From assembly GCA_009760855.2 (NCBI GenBank), contig WPIO01000003.1, positions 7,105,001-7,169,000 on the forward strand: DNA of 64,000 nt, written 5' to 3'. The notes under the pieces were generated by a model, which worked only from the letters and a program-made list of their open reading frames with translations, had not been told where the DNA came from and did not search any database. Position numbers and translations under genes: made by a program. Origin of the DNA: Cristatella mucedo. Lineage: Eukaryota > Bryozoa > Phylactolaemata > Cristatellidae. Positions 1 through 10,815 of the stretch are shown piece after piece; position 1 is the stretch's first letter; each line of letters opens with the position of its first letter.

Positions 1-232
1 TTAGCCTTCACGGCAATGACGCAAGTGTACACAGTGCAAGCCTTCCAGTTTAAAAACAGGGCTGGACGAAGCTTGCAAGCTCGCTAGCACATGAGAATAC
101 ACGGTAGATAGACCGTGTGTTCACTCACAGGCTGGCCCTCGGCCTTACGTACACATTCACACCGTGCACGAGCGCACAGTGCGAGTCAGTGTGCTGCCCG
201 TGGGCCGGACGTTGGACCCCCTTTTTCACTAA
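1..232. other. non-coding, within DNAAF9 intron
   Basis: No exon fitting the phase 0 exit of the DNAAF9 exon at 520 was found here. I see nothing else in the stretch. Confidence 0.4.
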
Positions 233-415
233 ACAATTTAATCCTAGATGAGTAAACAGCCTCTTTTTGTATAGTGACAAAAGAGCATTTACGGCTATCA
301 CTATCGCTTGCAGTGGCTATAAAGGATCGCCCATCGCAGGAATCGAACCCAGGACCTCGGGACCGAGGTCGTGAAAGCAGCCGCCTTACCTAGTGTGCCA
401 TCACTACGCCTGTCA
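233..415 (-). repeat. tRNA-derived SINE, family 2, reverse
   Basis: On the plus strand it starts near aacagcctctttttgtatag and continues through ggatcgcccatcgcaggaat and cgaacccaggacctcgggac to ccttacctagtgtgccatca. Read on the minus strand this is a tRNA-like head with a B box (GGTTCGATTCC) and a short body. Related copies lie at 30305, 40355, 45466, 45641 and 52208. Confidence 0.75.
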
Positions 416-519
416 GTACGGCAGATCAGGCGACTTGACAAGGCACGCAGCCGCATGGCCATTGGCCGGGGGTGCAGCAACCGCAGAGCGCTGACCAATA
501 CAACCGACGCTGTCCATAC

Positions 520-625
520 CTCCGTAGTCAACAACATAAGGCTCGCCGGGTCGACTTCCCTGTACACGGCATGCAGCTCCTCGGAAAGATCCACCACTGA
601 ATGCTCGAGAGTAAAAAACGCTCCC
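520..625 (-). CDS. DNAAF9: DNAAF9 homologue exon F (last in window)
   Basis: The acceptor CTGGTTGCAG and donor GTATGG bound 106 nt, phase 2 in and phase 0 out. It encodes GAFFTLEHSVVDLSEELHAV and then REVDPASLMLLTTE. The remaining exons must lie left of base 1, because 1-519 holds only a reverse SINE and non-coding DNA. Confidence 0.8.
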
Positions 626-882
626 CTGCAACCAGAAGCTGCCACCGCTGCCCAACTGCTGCGATGCTATATGTCAGACAAGTGGAAGCAGAAGAGGACG
701 AGCACAGTGTTTGCATTCCAGCGTGCAGTATTCTTCTTGCTACTCTGTCTGTTACTCAAAATGTCACATAGACTAAGTGGCGACATGGAAAATCCTACTA
801 GGCAGTCGATTGCATGGTCAGAGTTTCGGCTTGGCAGATGGAGAAAGAGATAAAGATATATATATATATATATGTATGTATA

Positions 883-950
<68 letters not shown>

Positions 951-1455
951 AAGAGAGTTCTTTATCAGTTCGAAGCTTGATATTAAGCCGTCAAAGCTTC
1001 CAAAGTCTGCGATTCATTTTTAACTTCACGCAACGACACCACCGGACTTGTCATTTCAAACGAAGCTAAAACCCACCCACAGCATTTGCTCCCCAGTGAT
1101 AATTGTTCTTTGCGTGCTTGTGCAGGGTGATAGATTATATCACAAGCCAATTGACAAGCTTTCTTTCCAGCATTGTAAAAGTGCCTAGATAGAGATTTAG
1201 CTCTCTCAGGGCGCCGTACAAATGTCTTTTAAATTATCCTAAAGTTAAATTAAATTATAAATTAATTATTTTAAATTATCATTACAGGACCAGCCATAGC
1301 GTGCAACTTACTCCTCCGTCTAAGCGTGACAGTCTATGAACAAACCAGTCGTCTAGCCAGGTAGTGCGACCCAGTGACAAGTCACGAGGGAGGGAGGGAG
1401 GGAGGGAGGGAGAGAGAGAGAGTGTGATTGTGTGTATGTGTGTGCTTGTGTGCGT

Positions 1456-1528
<73 letters not shown>

Positions 1529-4500
1529 AGAGAGAGGCATGCACACACAAAAGCAAACAAGTTCACACAAGATGTCAGCTAGCCAGCCAGATAGGCTGCC
1601 TGGGTGGTGTTCAGCAACCCAAGAGCAATATGCTTTGCTACATGATGGTACGAGAGTGAGTGTCTGCTCACACTCCACGCTCGCCGAAGCCACGATGCAA
1701 AGAAAAGCAGCATAAAAGCAAAGCAATGTCAAATGTCGGTAGAAGATGAAAGTACTGTCGACTGTGTACAGACAGTGCCATCAAGTGCCACCGTGCCCAC
1801 TCGTCGAAGGAAGCATGCAGCAGCTGTCAAAGCGGCCGAGTTATATCTATGTGTGGGCCCTAGCTTAGCAATGCCCTGCTGCACCGGCTACCTGCCGTAG
1901 CCTTCCAGCGCGTAAGCCTGAATGAGCGGCCATTGCTCGACCTTCATGGGCTCGAAGGGCACGCGGTGATTCCGTGCACTGAAAGGCAGCCCCACGGTCT
2001 GGCAGCCGTTCACCATCGTGACCAGGGTCTTGACCTTGAACTCTTCAGCCTCGTCCGTGTCATCGCCCTGCACAGCAGCACGAGAAGACACGCACTCGAT
2101 GCTGTGCAAAGCGGAGCAAAACAAATAAAATAAAGGCACTCAACCGCACTCGATCGAAAAATGAAGAGACTAACGCAAGCACATGCAGGCACCGTGTGCT
2201 GAGGGCTTAGCTGTGCTGCGGGTGCACGCGCTTCGTTCTGCTGACTGCTGGCACCGAGCGCCCGGACTCTCTTTGCAGCTCGATCGTTGCTCAATACCAG
2301 CAAACTTTCGCCTATTGCACGATGGCACGACCCTATTTCGAAACCGAACTGACAGTAGACGAGCCTTGCTAGTGGCTTCACTTCCCTGCTTGGCGCTTTG
2401 ACCATGCCACCCGGTGGCACGTGCGTGTGCATGTACCACCGAGTGCTGCTCCGGTTCACGTTGGGCGGTTTTATGTGCCGATCGTCAGGCTGAGAACATC
2501 TGATTAGCATGCAGCTTGAATGGGCCAGCAACGGCTAGTGAAGGGTTTTGGCAGCCGGCTTGGCCCGGTCGTCAGCCACCATGGGGCGGAGTACAGGGCG
2601 GCTGGTCCCTGTTCGAGGGACGCTTGGCATGGTGCCGGAGGCGCACCATTGGCTGGTCGAAGCTGTGACCAGAGGCTGTCCGACTAAGCCAGCTCGACGA
2701 ACCATTCCCGAACCCGCGGCCCAGTCGGTCAGGAATTTGTGCCACCAGTTCCCCGGCGACAGCCTGAGTATTTTTTCGTTAGCCTGCCCCGCCTCATGCG
2801 CCGACCCCTTATTTGATATCACAGACGGTCGGTGACTCCTGATCCATTGCCAGCAGAGCCGCAACGGATGACGGGGGCAGAGGTGTGGAGGCCGCAGGAT
2901 TCCGTGGTGGGCAGCCACGCATACATACCAAAAGCTCGACGACGTAAGACACTGGCTAAATGCCATTAAACGGCAGACCGTTGGGCAACCTAGTTCTGTT
3001 AGATGCTCCGGAGGTGCCACCATACGACAAGAGCTCTATCACAGAGCCAAGTCTTGGATCCCATCGACACCGGATTGCCAATTAGGGACCTGCGTTGCTG
3101 CTGCTGCTGAGCGCAATGGCCAACGGTGCCAGCAGTGAGCTCCAGCAGTCAACCGAAAGGTGGAACAAAGCCGTGAGGTTGAAGGGAAGTGGCCCACTGG
3201 TGGCTCGCCACTTTCACCTATTACTCACATAAGCCAGGGCCACCCTTATTCTGCTGCCACGTGCTTGCAAAGTGGTTTAACCATAATTTCGGTGATGCCA
3301 CACAGAAATGGCTAATTGTACTTGTTACGGAGGAAAGACTGCTCGACCCGGCTTCAAGCTACCGAGTAACACGACTTGAAGTCTCTCCAACTGCAGCTCC
3401 CCGTGAGACATTAAGGACATAAAGGACCGTTGCTAAATGCTACGGCTAAATTGATCTTGGAACCCAATCAAGCTCAGTCGCATGCTCACATTGTAAAAAA
3501 AAGCTTCGATGCCTTCCGATTGACCAACAGATTCAAACCGACAATCTTACTGCAGGCTCCTTAATGCACCTGCCATAGCCTCACGAAAGCTTTTGGCATC
3601 AGTTTCAGCTGTGCCAGTTTAAGTCCCATCTTCAGCCCACGGACCAGCCTGGAGGTAAATAAGCTGCCCTCTCTTTCACTTAAAAGGCTGCTGGCACCAG
3701 CAGGCTCAGCTCTGCAGAACCCTAAACTGCTGAACATACTTCCAGAATTCTTGGGCAACAAAAAATGCTCTTTTAAATGCTCTGCCTTTGGCACCTCCTT
3801 AGCAGCTGTCGTACGTAGCAGGACGTAGCTAGAGTCGGCAGCAAGAGGCAAGATGGCATTGCGGAGCAAGGATATGATGCAAATGTCATTGGTGAGCCAG
3901 GGATTAGCTGCATTGTATATTTAACCGGTGCATTAACGGCAAGGATTAAAAGAAACAAAACGTCTGCTAATTGTAGGTGTACACTATAGAGGCCACAGAT
4001 GGAATCACGACTGTGAAACAAAAACCCTAAGCCGGCGTGAGTTCTTTCTGTGGAAATTTTTTGGAGAGCGCATTTGCATAGACTTTCTGAAGTTTGCCAC
4101 CAAAACGAATGAATGAACGTCGGCTCATAAATGAGTGGGCCGACACGGCATGCCTCCGACATGCCGTCTAAAGTGACAGAGATGGACAAGATAACACACA
4201 ACTATTCCTCATTAGACTTACGGTGCCAGAATTCATACAGAGCTCTTGGAATTGCCAGCAGAAACATGCCAAAAGAAGGTCGTGCATGATAAGAACATCA
4301 GGTAGTGCATGCATATGGCAGCATAGGCATGACCACGACCAACAAAATGTTTTGCTAACAACAGGCTGAACATTGTTCTTGTTTCTGCTTCAATAAATTT
4401 ACGAGGGCTGAAGGGAGCTAATGTCGACTTGTTCCTCTTTTATATTCCCCTGCATCATGACGCCTCTGTTCAGGTAGGATAACTCAAGTGTAACTTCACA

Positions 4501-7500
4501 CGAGTGACAAAAATATTTGTAGGTACCTAAAATTAGCAAATGGCAAGGATCACGAGAAATACCATACGTAGGATAGGATAGCAGAAGTAGGCAACCTAAT
4601 TAGAGGCACTTGCAAGGTACTAATAGCATTACTCAAATCTGGGTGGTTAGTTAGCCAGAAAAGAATGCTCAAGAATGCTTCTTCATTCTTGTGTAGATAG
4701 AGATGCCTTTCAACAGGGCGGCTTGGTTGATGAGCAAGAGCACCAGATTTCTGTCATTTTCTGTTGCTGCCACATCTCTCTGGCTTCCCATCGAATGGCC
4801 GAGTTTCGCTTACGGGCTCGACAGGTTTTCAAAGGAAGCAAGGGCAAAATGCACCAGCAGCTCAGCCAGATTTGCCTTTTGGCAATGTGCAAGTCAGGTA
4901 CATTAGGTCATTGCAGTCCTGTCTGGAAAACCTCGAAAACCTTTTCCACCATAAGTGCACAGGAGCCAGAACACGGTCGTGGTAAAAGCAATATCCCATG
5001 AGTGTAAAAAAGTGACAGCGCCAGCTGGGTACACGATCGGCGCACCTGCTGATGCACTCGCGCGGGCTTCCTGCTCGTCTTCCTGTGCCGAGCGGTGCCC
5101 GGAAGTGGCGTAGGCTCTCACGGGGGAGGGAGGGCTCTCCGTGTAGGCTACAGTGGTGCAACATATGCGCGCAGAATGAATGCACAGCTGATCCCAAGCG
5201 ATGCGAACCAGCTAGTCCAAAGCCAAGTAGGGTGTGCCCTTGAGCCTCGTGGGCACTTACATTAACTTGGCTGTTTTCAAGACAAGTACAATCCAAAATA
5301 AGCTGCAATGGGATAGGATTATTTACTTCGAGATGAAAGCCGGTCCAGCCCGAGGAGCTGGCAGCCAAATGCCGATTTAAAGGCTGTCTCTACGTGATGA
5401 TGGTTTTATGTAGCACAGTGTCGATGGCAGTCTACAGCTGCATCGCTTTCGATGTGCTCAGCGCTTTACGGGTTCTCCAGCCTTAAATAAATCGCTTGTT
5501 ATTTAGTGCCTGCTTGGAGTATTGTACTCCACGAGTGACTTCACCCAAACGCCGAGCACCAAAGTCATCAAAGATGTGACAGGCCGCCGAGCTGGGCTCG
5601 CATCCAGCTGGCAGTCACAGGCGCTTTTTGGCTTCAGGTCACATCATTCCGGCGGTTGCCGAATCAGACAGCAGTTAGCCGAGTGTCAGGCACCACATTT
5701 GGTCCAAGGCAAGGGCAAAGTCCTTGGACAACAGCCTAGTCATAGCAACGGACATTTGGCCGGTCAATTATACATGCACGAGCGAACGACAGGCAATCTT
5801 GCAGAGGTGGCCACCACTCCAGCACCTCTGCAAGATTGCAGCTCTGCGATATACATACAGAGCTCTCTCGGATGGAGGCAGGCAGCCAGCTCGCGTGCGC
5901 CAGATGTCACCTACGGATCTCTTGCCAAGGCAGTGAATACGCAGGTTCCTCCAGGAGCCAAAGTGCGCCACCAGGCACCGGTAGCTGGCCGCACTGCAGT
6001 AGACATCGACACGATCGTGTCGTATGCACACCATCGCGTCTGAAAGGAAAAGTCTGTTGGCTACCGAATGTGCACCGAGAGCGGCTTAGGCTGTCAGAGC
6101 GCTACGCAAAAGTCTCCTGTGTAACACCCACACAGTCTTTATGACTTTGTGGAGTTACAGATCGAGATACATTACATTATAAAGGGGAAGGCGGCAAAAT
6201 GCTACAAAATGCCTGCTGCACAGGAAGAACCTCAGCCGCAACCGATGACCGAGTCTGACTACTATTTCCGGTCTCGAGCACGTGATCTCGGCCAAACCGA
6301 GAGGCCAAAGAGAGAAGCTGTCGTCGATTTGAACCCGGCTGAGCTGAACTGAACTGAGCTGAACGGCTACATGCTGCAGCCAGGCAGGCATGCTCCTCGA
6401 GCAGGCAACGGGTGCCACTTCTTTCGTTTTATAGTTAATTAGCTGGCATGCAAAGATACTTGCAAGATGGATTTCCAGACCCCTCGGGCCCACAGTATTG
6501 CGCTGCTATGCAGAGGGACACGAGCAGAAGCCCTCGGGTCACTTTTATGCTCAAACCAATATACATTATTGAGTGCCGCTGCCTCGGAGGTACGTCGAAT
6601 GGCAGAGAAACGCGACACTAACGCCTGGGCAAAGCTGCTGCCGGCAACCAACGTATCGAGTTTGACGCGAGGCGCCAACGCTGCGGGCCTGCCGGGGCTG
6701 CTGAATTCAGTTCAGGCTCTGGCCGGCCGACCCTGATTGCGGGCGCAGCCTGCAGTGCCGTAAAGTCGATGCAGATGGGGGGAGCAATAACAGGAGCGGC
6801 ACTTTTCTCCAGCCTAGTTTGCTGGCAAATGGTCACAGCGGTTCTCCTCTGCTCATTGCACAAAAACAAGCCGACGATGATGCAAGAGCCAACGAAAAGA
6901 GCAACACACAAGGACCCAGCGTCCGCCAAACAAATCCTGACAGAAGGGCAGAGCAGCGGTTGAGGCAGCAGCAGCAGCAGTCTGGGACAAAGCTGCCGAG
7001 AGCAGGCCATACACGGCTACCGATGGTAGACAAGAGCTAAAACGACATGCGCTTTTATCCATCGCTCCAAGCAAAGCAGTCCGTGCAGAGAGGCAGAAAC
7101 GGCAAGCAGACGGCGGACGCCTGAAGCTTAGCGAGGCACTCGAATCGCAAGGCAATGCCAGCGGGACGTCGTCGAGCAGCCAATGCCAGAAACGAACAGG
7201 ACCGGCGGCATCAGATTGGCTGCAGCAGCAGCAGCAGCACACCAACAGGGCGGGCGCTGCTGACGGATGTCTGTGCACACACGAGCTTGCTGCGCAGGAG
7301 TGTGAGTCTTACCGCTGACATCCTCCTCATCGTAGCCGTGCCTGCAAGCGAAAGCAGGGTGCGGCAGCAACTTCAACAGCTGCCACGCTTGGATCCGCAC
7401 GGCTGTGGGGAGCAACAGCTGATCACCGGATGTCAACTAAAGAGCCTGTGAACAGGCGCACCACCTCGGGCTCGCTCGCTCGGCTCGTTGAAACATTACA

Positions 7501-8854
7501 CAGGATCCGTGCTAGCATTTTGCCACGCTGGATCCATGCTAGCATTTTGCACGCTAGCGTGCATGCAGGCTAGTTTCGATGCTTTCTGATCTGAGGGCAT
7601 TGGCACTAGCAGGTGACCATGCAGGCGACCCCTCACGATCAGAGCACCATAGCAGGGCAAAGGAGGGCAAATGCTGCTGCCCCCAGGACAGTAAGCCCTG
7701 GAGGAGACTTCCACAGCAGGCCGAACGAGACCAGCCCAACAGGCTGTCGAGCTGCAGGTGGCCTTCAGCTCGGCATGCAGCAAAGGGCGGGTGCAGGCAG
7801 GCAGGGTGATGTGTGGCAGGCACAGCATGGCGGCGCAGCTGCTCCAGCTAACCTCTCCAGCTCGGCTTTGAAAGTCTCGAAGCCTCCAAACGTCAAGTAG
7901 TCGATCAGCTCGTGCATCCCCTCGTTGTAGCGACTGTCGATGCCTGCATTTGTCAACAGGGCCGAGGGCCGATGAAAGAGGGAAGGGTCGTGCTTAAAAA
8001 TGGTGGCCAGAGCGGCCGGCACTTTGTGCAGGGCTGGCAACTGCGGTGGCACGACAGGCTGGCCGATCGGTGGAAGAGCATACATACAGTGTCAATCGGA
8101 AAGGCAATCACACTGGAATAGCAAGCAGCATCACGTGCAAGGCAGAGGACTGCGCCCCCAGCCGAAAGCCTCGAGCAACGAGAGCAATTTTGCTCAGCAA
8201 ACAGGAGGCAGTCGCGGGCTGCTTTCGCAGTGAGGAGGCCGAGGTACGCCCACAAGAGAGGTTGTCCTTATTTATTTAAGGGATGATTTTTAAATGTCCA
8301 GAGAAACTTCATTCCAGGGGTGATTTTTTGGGGACCAAACCTTTGCGCTCCATTTACATATAGTACCTACGTACTTACATTCACTATACAGGGAGCTTAG
8401 CTGACAGCCGATATAGCCCCAGTTTTCATATTTTCCCATTCTAGCAGCGGTGAGGGTACATTCAGAGCATGAAGCTATTTGCGGGATACATCTGGATGTG
8501 TAGATAGCGCTGTACCGACAGAACAAAACATACTGCTATATCACAAAGGCCTCTGGTGAGTGGTATGAGGTAATTCATCAGTAATCGCCAAGGTCTTGCT
8601 AAATCCCAAAATTAGACAGAGATAAGGCCACATTGCCCAAAAGAGAAAACGGTTTCAATTCGTAGCTAATCGTCTGGTTGTGGCAGGCCGTGTAGGCATG
8701 CGGAGAAGCAAGTGGGCTCTCCATCTCTCAAAGCACTGCATAGCACCAAGCCTTGCAGTAGCAAACAGCTGCATGATGCTAGGCGAACATTCTCTAATCA
8801 TGGGAGCAAAGATCGTTGCAACTCATCTTAGGCATTCCCTTGAATGGCCACGAT

Positions 8855-8921
<67 letters not shown>

Positions 8922-10815
8922 ATTTGTATAGTGCCCTAAGGGAGCTTAATCTCTTTTCACTTGCTTAACATAGGCTGCGGGGCTCGAGCCCACGACCTCG
9001 GCCATCAAGCACATTCACCTTGACCATGGTCAAGGCGAACACCTTAATCACTGGGCCAAACCAGCTCGAGAGAAAGAGACAACTGATGTGCTTGGCTTCA
9101 CGTGTGCAGTAACTGAGAAAAATACTCCACAGGCTTTTACATAGCTAATATTCAATCATGCACGCTCATGCCCCATGGATCAGCCATTTACTGTCTCAGA
9201 GTGGTGACTCCATCATACCACGAAATAAGCTTCAGCAGCCTGATTATTGCTGCCTCTGACTGTGCCTAAACCTACTGTCGATAGCCTGCTAGCTGAGCCT
9301 TCTACTTGTGCTCTGTGTGTCGGCCACAGTGCAGCTTAGGCTGCTCGGTGTGCAGTGCCTGCTGTCAATTCACCCACCGACGATACAGCCAGCACCAATC
9401 AGCAGGTACCGGCCCACCAGGCCCCTAGATGGAAAGCTGCCATCAGAGAGGAGGAGGAGGACAACGAAACTGAGGACGAAGCTGAGGGCGAGCCCAGCAA
9501 GGTAAGGGCAGTCCGAGAGTGCCACACGTGATCGTTGCAAGGCTATGACGGCTAGCTGCTGCCTGACAGCGCACCTTGCCAAGGCAAACAAACACACTTC
9601 CGCTCACAACACATTAGTTCATTTCCTGTATTTAATGCATAAGCTAGCACCTCAAAGTAGCTTGCAGCACTTTTTTTTTAGTCATGCTCACGAAACAGGC
9701 AAGCAAGAATGTGTAGGCGCCGCTGCTCGTGCTGAAGCTGCCACGACTGGATTTACCAAGGTTCTACCACGTGCTTCCTCCCACTCTTTCAGTCGGAAAC
9801 CAGGACTGCTTCGCCTCCCGTATCAGTGGGACGTTTGCAGGGAGGGCCTAGCTGGCTTCCGGATATCGTAGCACTATGGTGGCAGCCTTTTTGATAAGGG
9901 CAATGCTACTGCAATGGCAAAGGCTTGCTTTTAGGTTTGCTCTACCATTGCTTCGGCAGCTGCAGGTGCAACGATTGCCAACTGCCAATCGTGTTTGACT
10001 CTGCATAGCAGCGACCCTTGCACCGTGAACGACCTTTCCTTTCTACGTCCAGGTTAACCCTTTGTGGATATCAGCAAAGATCAACACGGCCCATTCTCGA
10101 AGAGCTGGGCTGTAGTACACGGGTCCTAGGGCCTCCTCAGCAGTCCCGTACAAGGGCTGTTCAACAAGGGCTGTTCAATCGGCGGAAGGCTGCAAAATGT
10201 GAAGAATGGCAGCAGCTGCAGCAACGAAGCACACGTGACCAGCAAGGACCTATGCGGGACAGCGATTTTCTAATGGGCTGCTGTGCTCTGCTAGCAGGCA
10301 CAGGTGCCTGAGCCGATTGCCCCCCCCCCCCCGAGACCATGCCTTCCCACTGCAGGCAGGCAGGCTTGCCTGAGCCCTCATAGTCTCCTGACCGAGCCCA
10401 ATGAGGCAAGAGTGGGTGCACACTGACCCTTGTTGATGTCACCACTGCCACTGCCAACAAGCTGGTAGACATGGGACGCTGACATACTTTCGAGCAAGCT
10501 GGTACCAGGGTTTATGTCTCGAAATGACTGCACCAAGGCAAAACTACTAACCAGTACACTGAGTCCAAAGCTATCAGACCTTACCAGCACTTATGAGCAC
10601 TTCGAGTGAGAGACAGAGATAGAGACAAAGAAAGATAGACAGACAGATAAACAGACAGACAGAGAAGGCAAAGACAAGCATAGAAGCTGCAGCTGAAGCA
10701 GTGAAAGATATAATACTCACCAAAGATACCGAGCAAAACCTGAGGCCGGATTGCATCGTTGGCACAGTTGCCACCATCCGACAGAAGCTGCTGCAGCCGC
10801 CGAAGGCGAGCACAT
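520..10815 (-). CDS. DNAAF9: DNAAF9 (C20orf194/Shulin) homologue, partial, six exons
   Basis: Six minus-strand exons join in frame: 10815-10721, 7943-7853, 7341-7313, 6039-5915, 2067-1892 and 625-520 (622 nt, about 207 codons). Every junction is GT-AG and every phase fits (1, 2, 1, 0, 2, then 0 at the exit). The product reads RLRRLQQLLSDGG, then GIDSRYNEGMHELIDYL, HGYDEEDV, a segment ending WRNLRIHCLGKRS, EEFKVKTLVTMVNGCQ, VEQWPLIQAYALEGYG and GAFFTLEH with VDPASL. From memory this follows the N-terminal region of vertebrate C20orf194 (for example VEKWPI.QAFALEGIG and GFFTM). Family knowledge: DNAAF9/Shulin is a cytoplasmic factor that packages outer-arm dyneins before ciliary import, and the human protein is reported as an ARL3 effector. 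The recovered part is roughly the first sixth of a protein of about 1,170 residues in human. The first exon (entered in phase 2 at 10815) was not identified, and the gene runs off the left edge. Confidence 0.82.
855..957. repeat. (TA)n then (GA)n compound microsatellite
   Basis: About 75 bases of TA/TG-type repeats pass directly into a GA run. It lies in the DNAAF9 intron between the exons at 625 and 1892. Confidence 0.95.
1165..1250 (+). repeat. LINE family B 3' tail fragment
   Basis: It carries aaagtgcctagatagagatt and tagctctctcagggcgccgt acaaatg, the family tail pattern (gcctag, AGAGATT, CTCTC-AGGGCGC, ACAAAT) also seen at 31018, 54541 and 54720. It is a short fragment without coding sequence. 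Confidence 0.6.
1386..1530. repeat. (GGGA)n-(GA)n-(GT)n compound microsatellite
   Basis: GGGA repeats are followed by a GA run, then about 90 bases dominated by GT ending in CGCGCG and GA. The frames open across it are repeat artefacts. Confidence 0.95.
1892..2067 (-). CDS. DNAAF9: DNAAF9 homologue exon E
   Basis: A 176-nt exon with acceptor CTGCAG and donor GTAGCC, phase 0 in and phase 2 out. It encodes an acidic start (GDDTDEAEEFKVKTLVTMV), then GLPFSARNHRVPFEP and VEQWPLIQAYALEGYG, the best conserved stretch of this gene in the window. Confidence 0.85.
2068..5914. other. DNAAF9 intron, 3.8 kb
   Basis: No further exon with suitable phase or recognisable protein was found. Frames open around 2535-3023 and 4675-5368 on both strands resemble nothing I know. 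Confidence 0.45.
5793..5839. repeat. perfect 17-bp inverted repeat, 13-nt loop
   Basis: The arms 5793-5809 and 5823-5839 are exact reverse complements (gcaatcttgcagaggtg). The hairpin sits in the DNAAF9 intron about 75 bases past the donor at 5915. Confidence 0.85.
5915..6039 (-). CDS. DNAAF9: DNAAF9 homologue exon D
   Basis: The acceptor CTTTTCCTTTCAG and donor GTAGGT bound 125 nt that enter in phase 1 and leave in phase 0. It encodes AMVCIRHDRVDVYCSAASYR and then HFGSWRNLRIHCLGKRS. The W-R-N-L and H-C-L pattern fits the family. A fragment of LINE family A begins only about nine bases upstream of the acceptor. Confidence 0.8.
6050..6178 (+). repeat. LINE family A 3' end fragment
   Basis: It matches the 3' end of the fuller copy at 44267-44700, from aagtctgttggctaccgaat through ctttatgactttgtggagtt to the acattacatta tail. 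It is antisense to DNAAF9 and begins about nine bases upstream of that gene's acceptor at 6040. Confidence 0.85.
7313..7341 (-). CDS. DNAAF9: DNAAF9 homologue 29-nt microexon
   Basis: A 29-nt exon lies between the acceptor GCTTTCGCTTGCAG and the donor GTAAGA. It encodes the end of Arg, then HGYDEEDVS and one base. It is supported because it converts the phase 2 exit of the exon before it into the phase 1 entry of the exon after it. The alternative upstream acceptor near 7403 runs into a stop in the required frame. Confidence 0.7.
7503..7556. repeat. 27-bp tandem duplication
   Basis: Two near-identical copies begin ggatcc at 7503 and 7530, each with gctagcattttgc. Confidence 0.8.
7853..7943 (-). 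CDS. DNAAF9: DNAAF9 homologue exon B
   Basis: The acceptor ends TTGACAAATGCAG and the donor is GTTAGC. It encodes IDSRYNEGMHELIDYLTFGG and ends FKAELE plus two bases of an Arg codon (phase 2). The IDSRYNEG block is the clearest family hallmark in this gene. Confidence 0.8.
8859..8918. repeat. (GA)n microsatellite
   Basis: About 60 bases of AG repeat abut the 3' end of a reverse SINE, as if expanded from the SINE tail. Confidence 0.95.
8919..9068 (-). repeat. tRNA-derived SINE, family 1, reverse
   Basis: On the plus strand it runs from tttatttgtatagtgcccta and aagggagcttaatctctttt to gggctcgagcccacgacctc and ends ccttaatcactgggccaaac cagctcg. The reverse complement has the A box (TGG..AGTGATTAAGGTG), the B box (GGGCTCGAGCC) and the tail of LINE family B. 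Copy at 52724 is the same family on the plus strand. Confidence 0.8.
10320..10332. repeat. poly-C tract
   Basis: An uninterrupted C run of about 12 bases. Similar G or C runs occur near 21040, 26917, 29800, 31197, 53131 and 60769. Confidence 0.9.
10721..10815 (-). CDS. DNAAF9: DNAAF9 homologue exon A (first recovered)
   Basis: The acceptor is a pyrimidine-rich tract ending TTTGGTTTCAG and the donor is GTGAGT. The exon enters in phase 2 and leaves in phase 1. It encodes CARLRRLQQLLSDGG followed by QVLLGIF, and the split Gly codon joins exactly to the next exon to give GIDSRYNEG. The upstream coding exon lies further right and is unidentified. Confidence 0.75.

Noticed and set aside
233-415. 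tRNA-like sequence on the minus strand (also 30305, 45466, 52208)
   Set aside because: The promoter boxes are present, but the cloverleaf is not intact and the unit recurs with a body, so these are SINEs, not tRNA genes.
814-1570. Frames of YIYIYI, VCVCVC and HTHTHT
   Set aside because: They are translations of TA, GT and CA microsatellites, not genes.
4764-4985. Plus frame SLQSCLENLENLFHHKC, with an alternative minus reading
   Set aside because: Both strands look weakly coding, but neither has matching splice sites, and the DNAAF9 phases close without it.
9340-9510. Plus-strand open segment ending REEEEDNETEDEAEGEPSK before GTAAGG
   Set aside because: It looks like an acidic exon with a good donor, but it lies alone inside a DNAAF9 intron with no neighbouring exon. 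Purine-rich GAG tracts produce such frames by chance.
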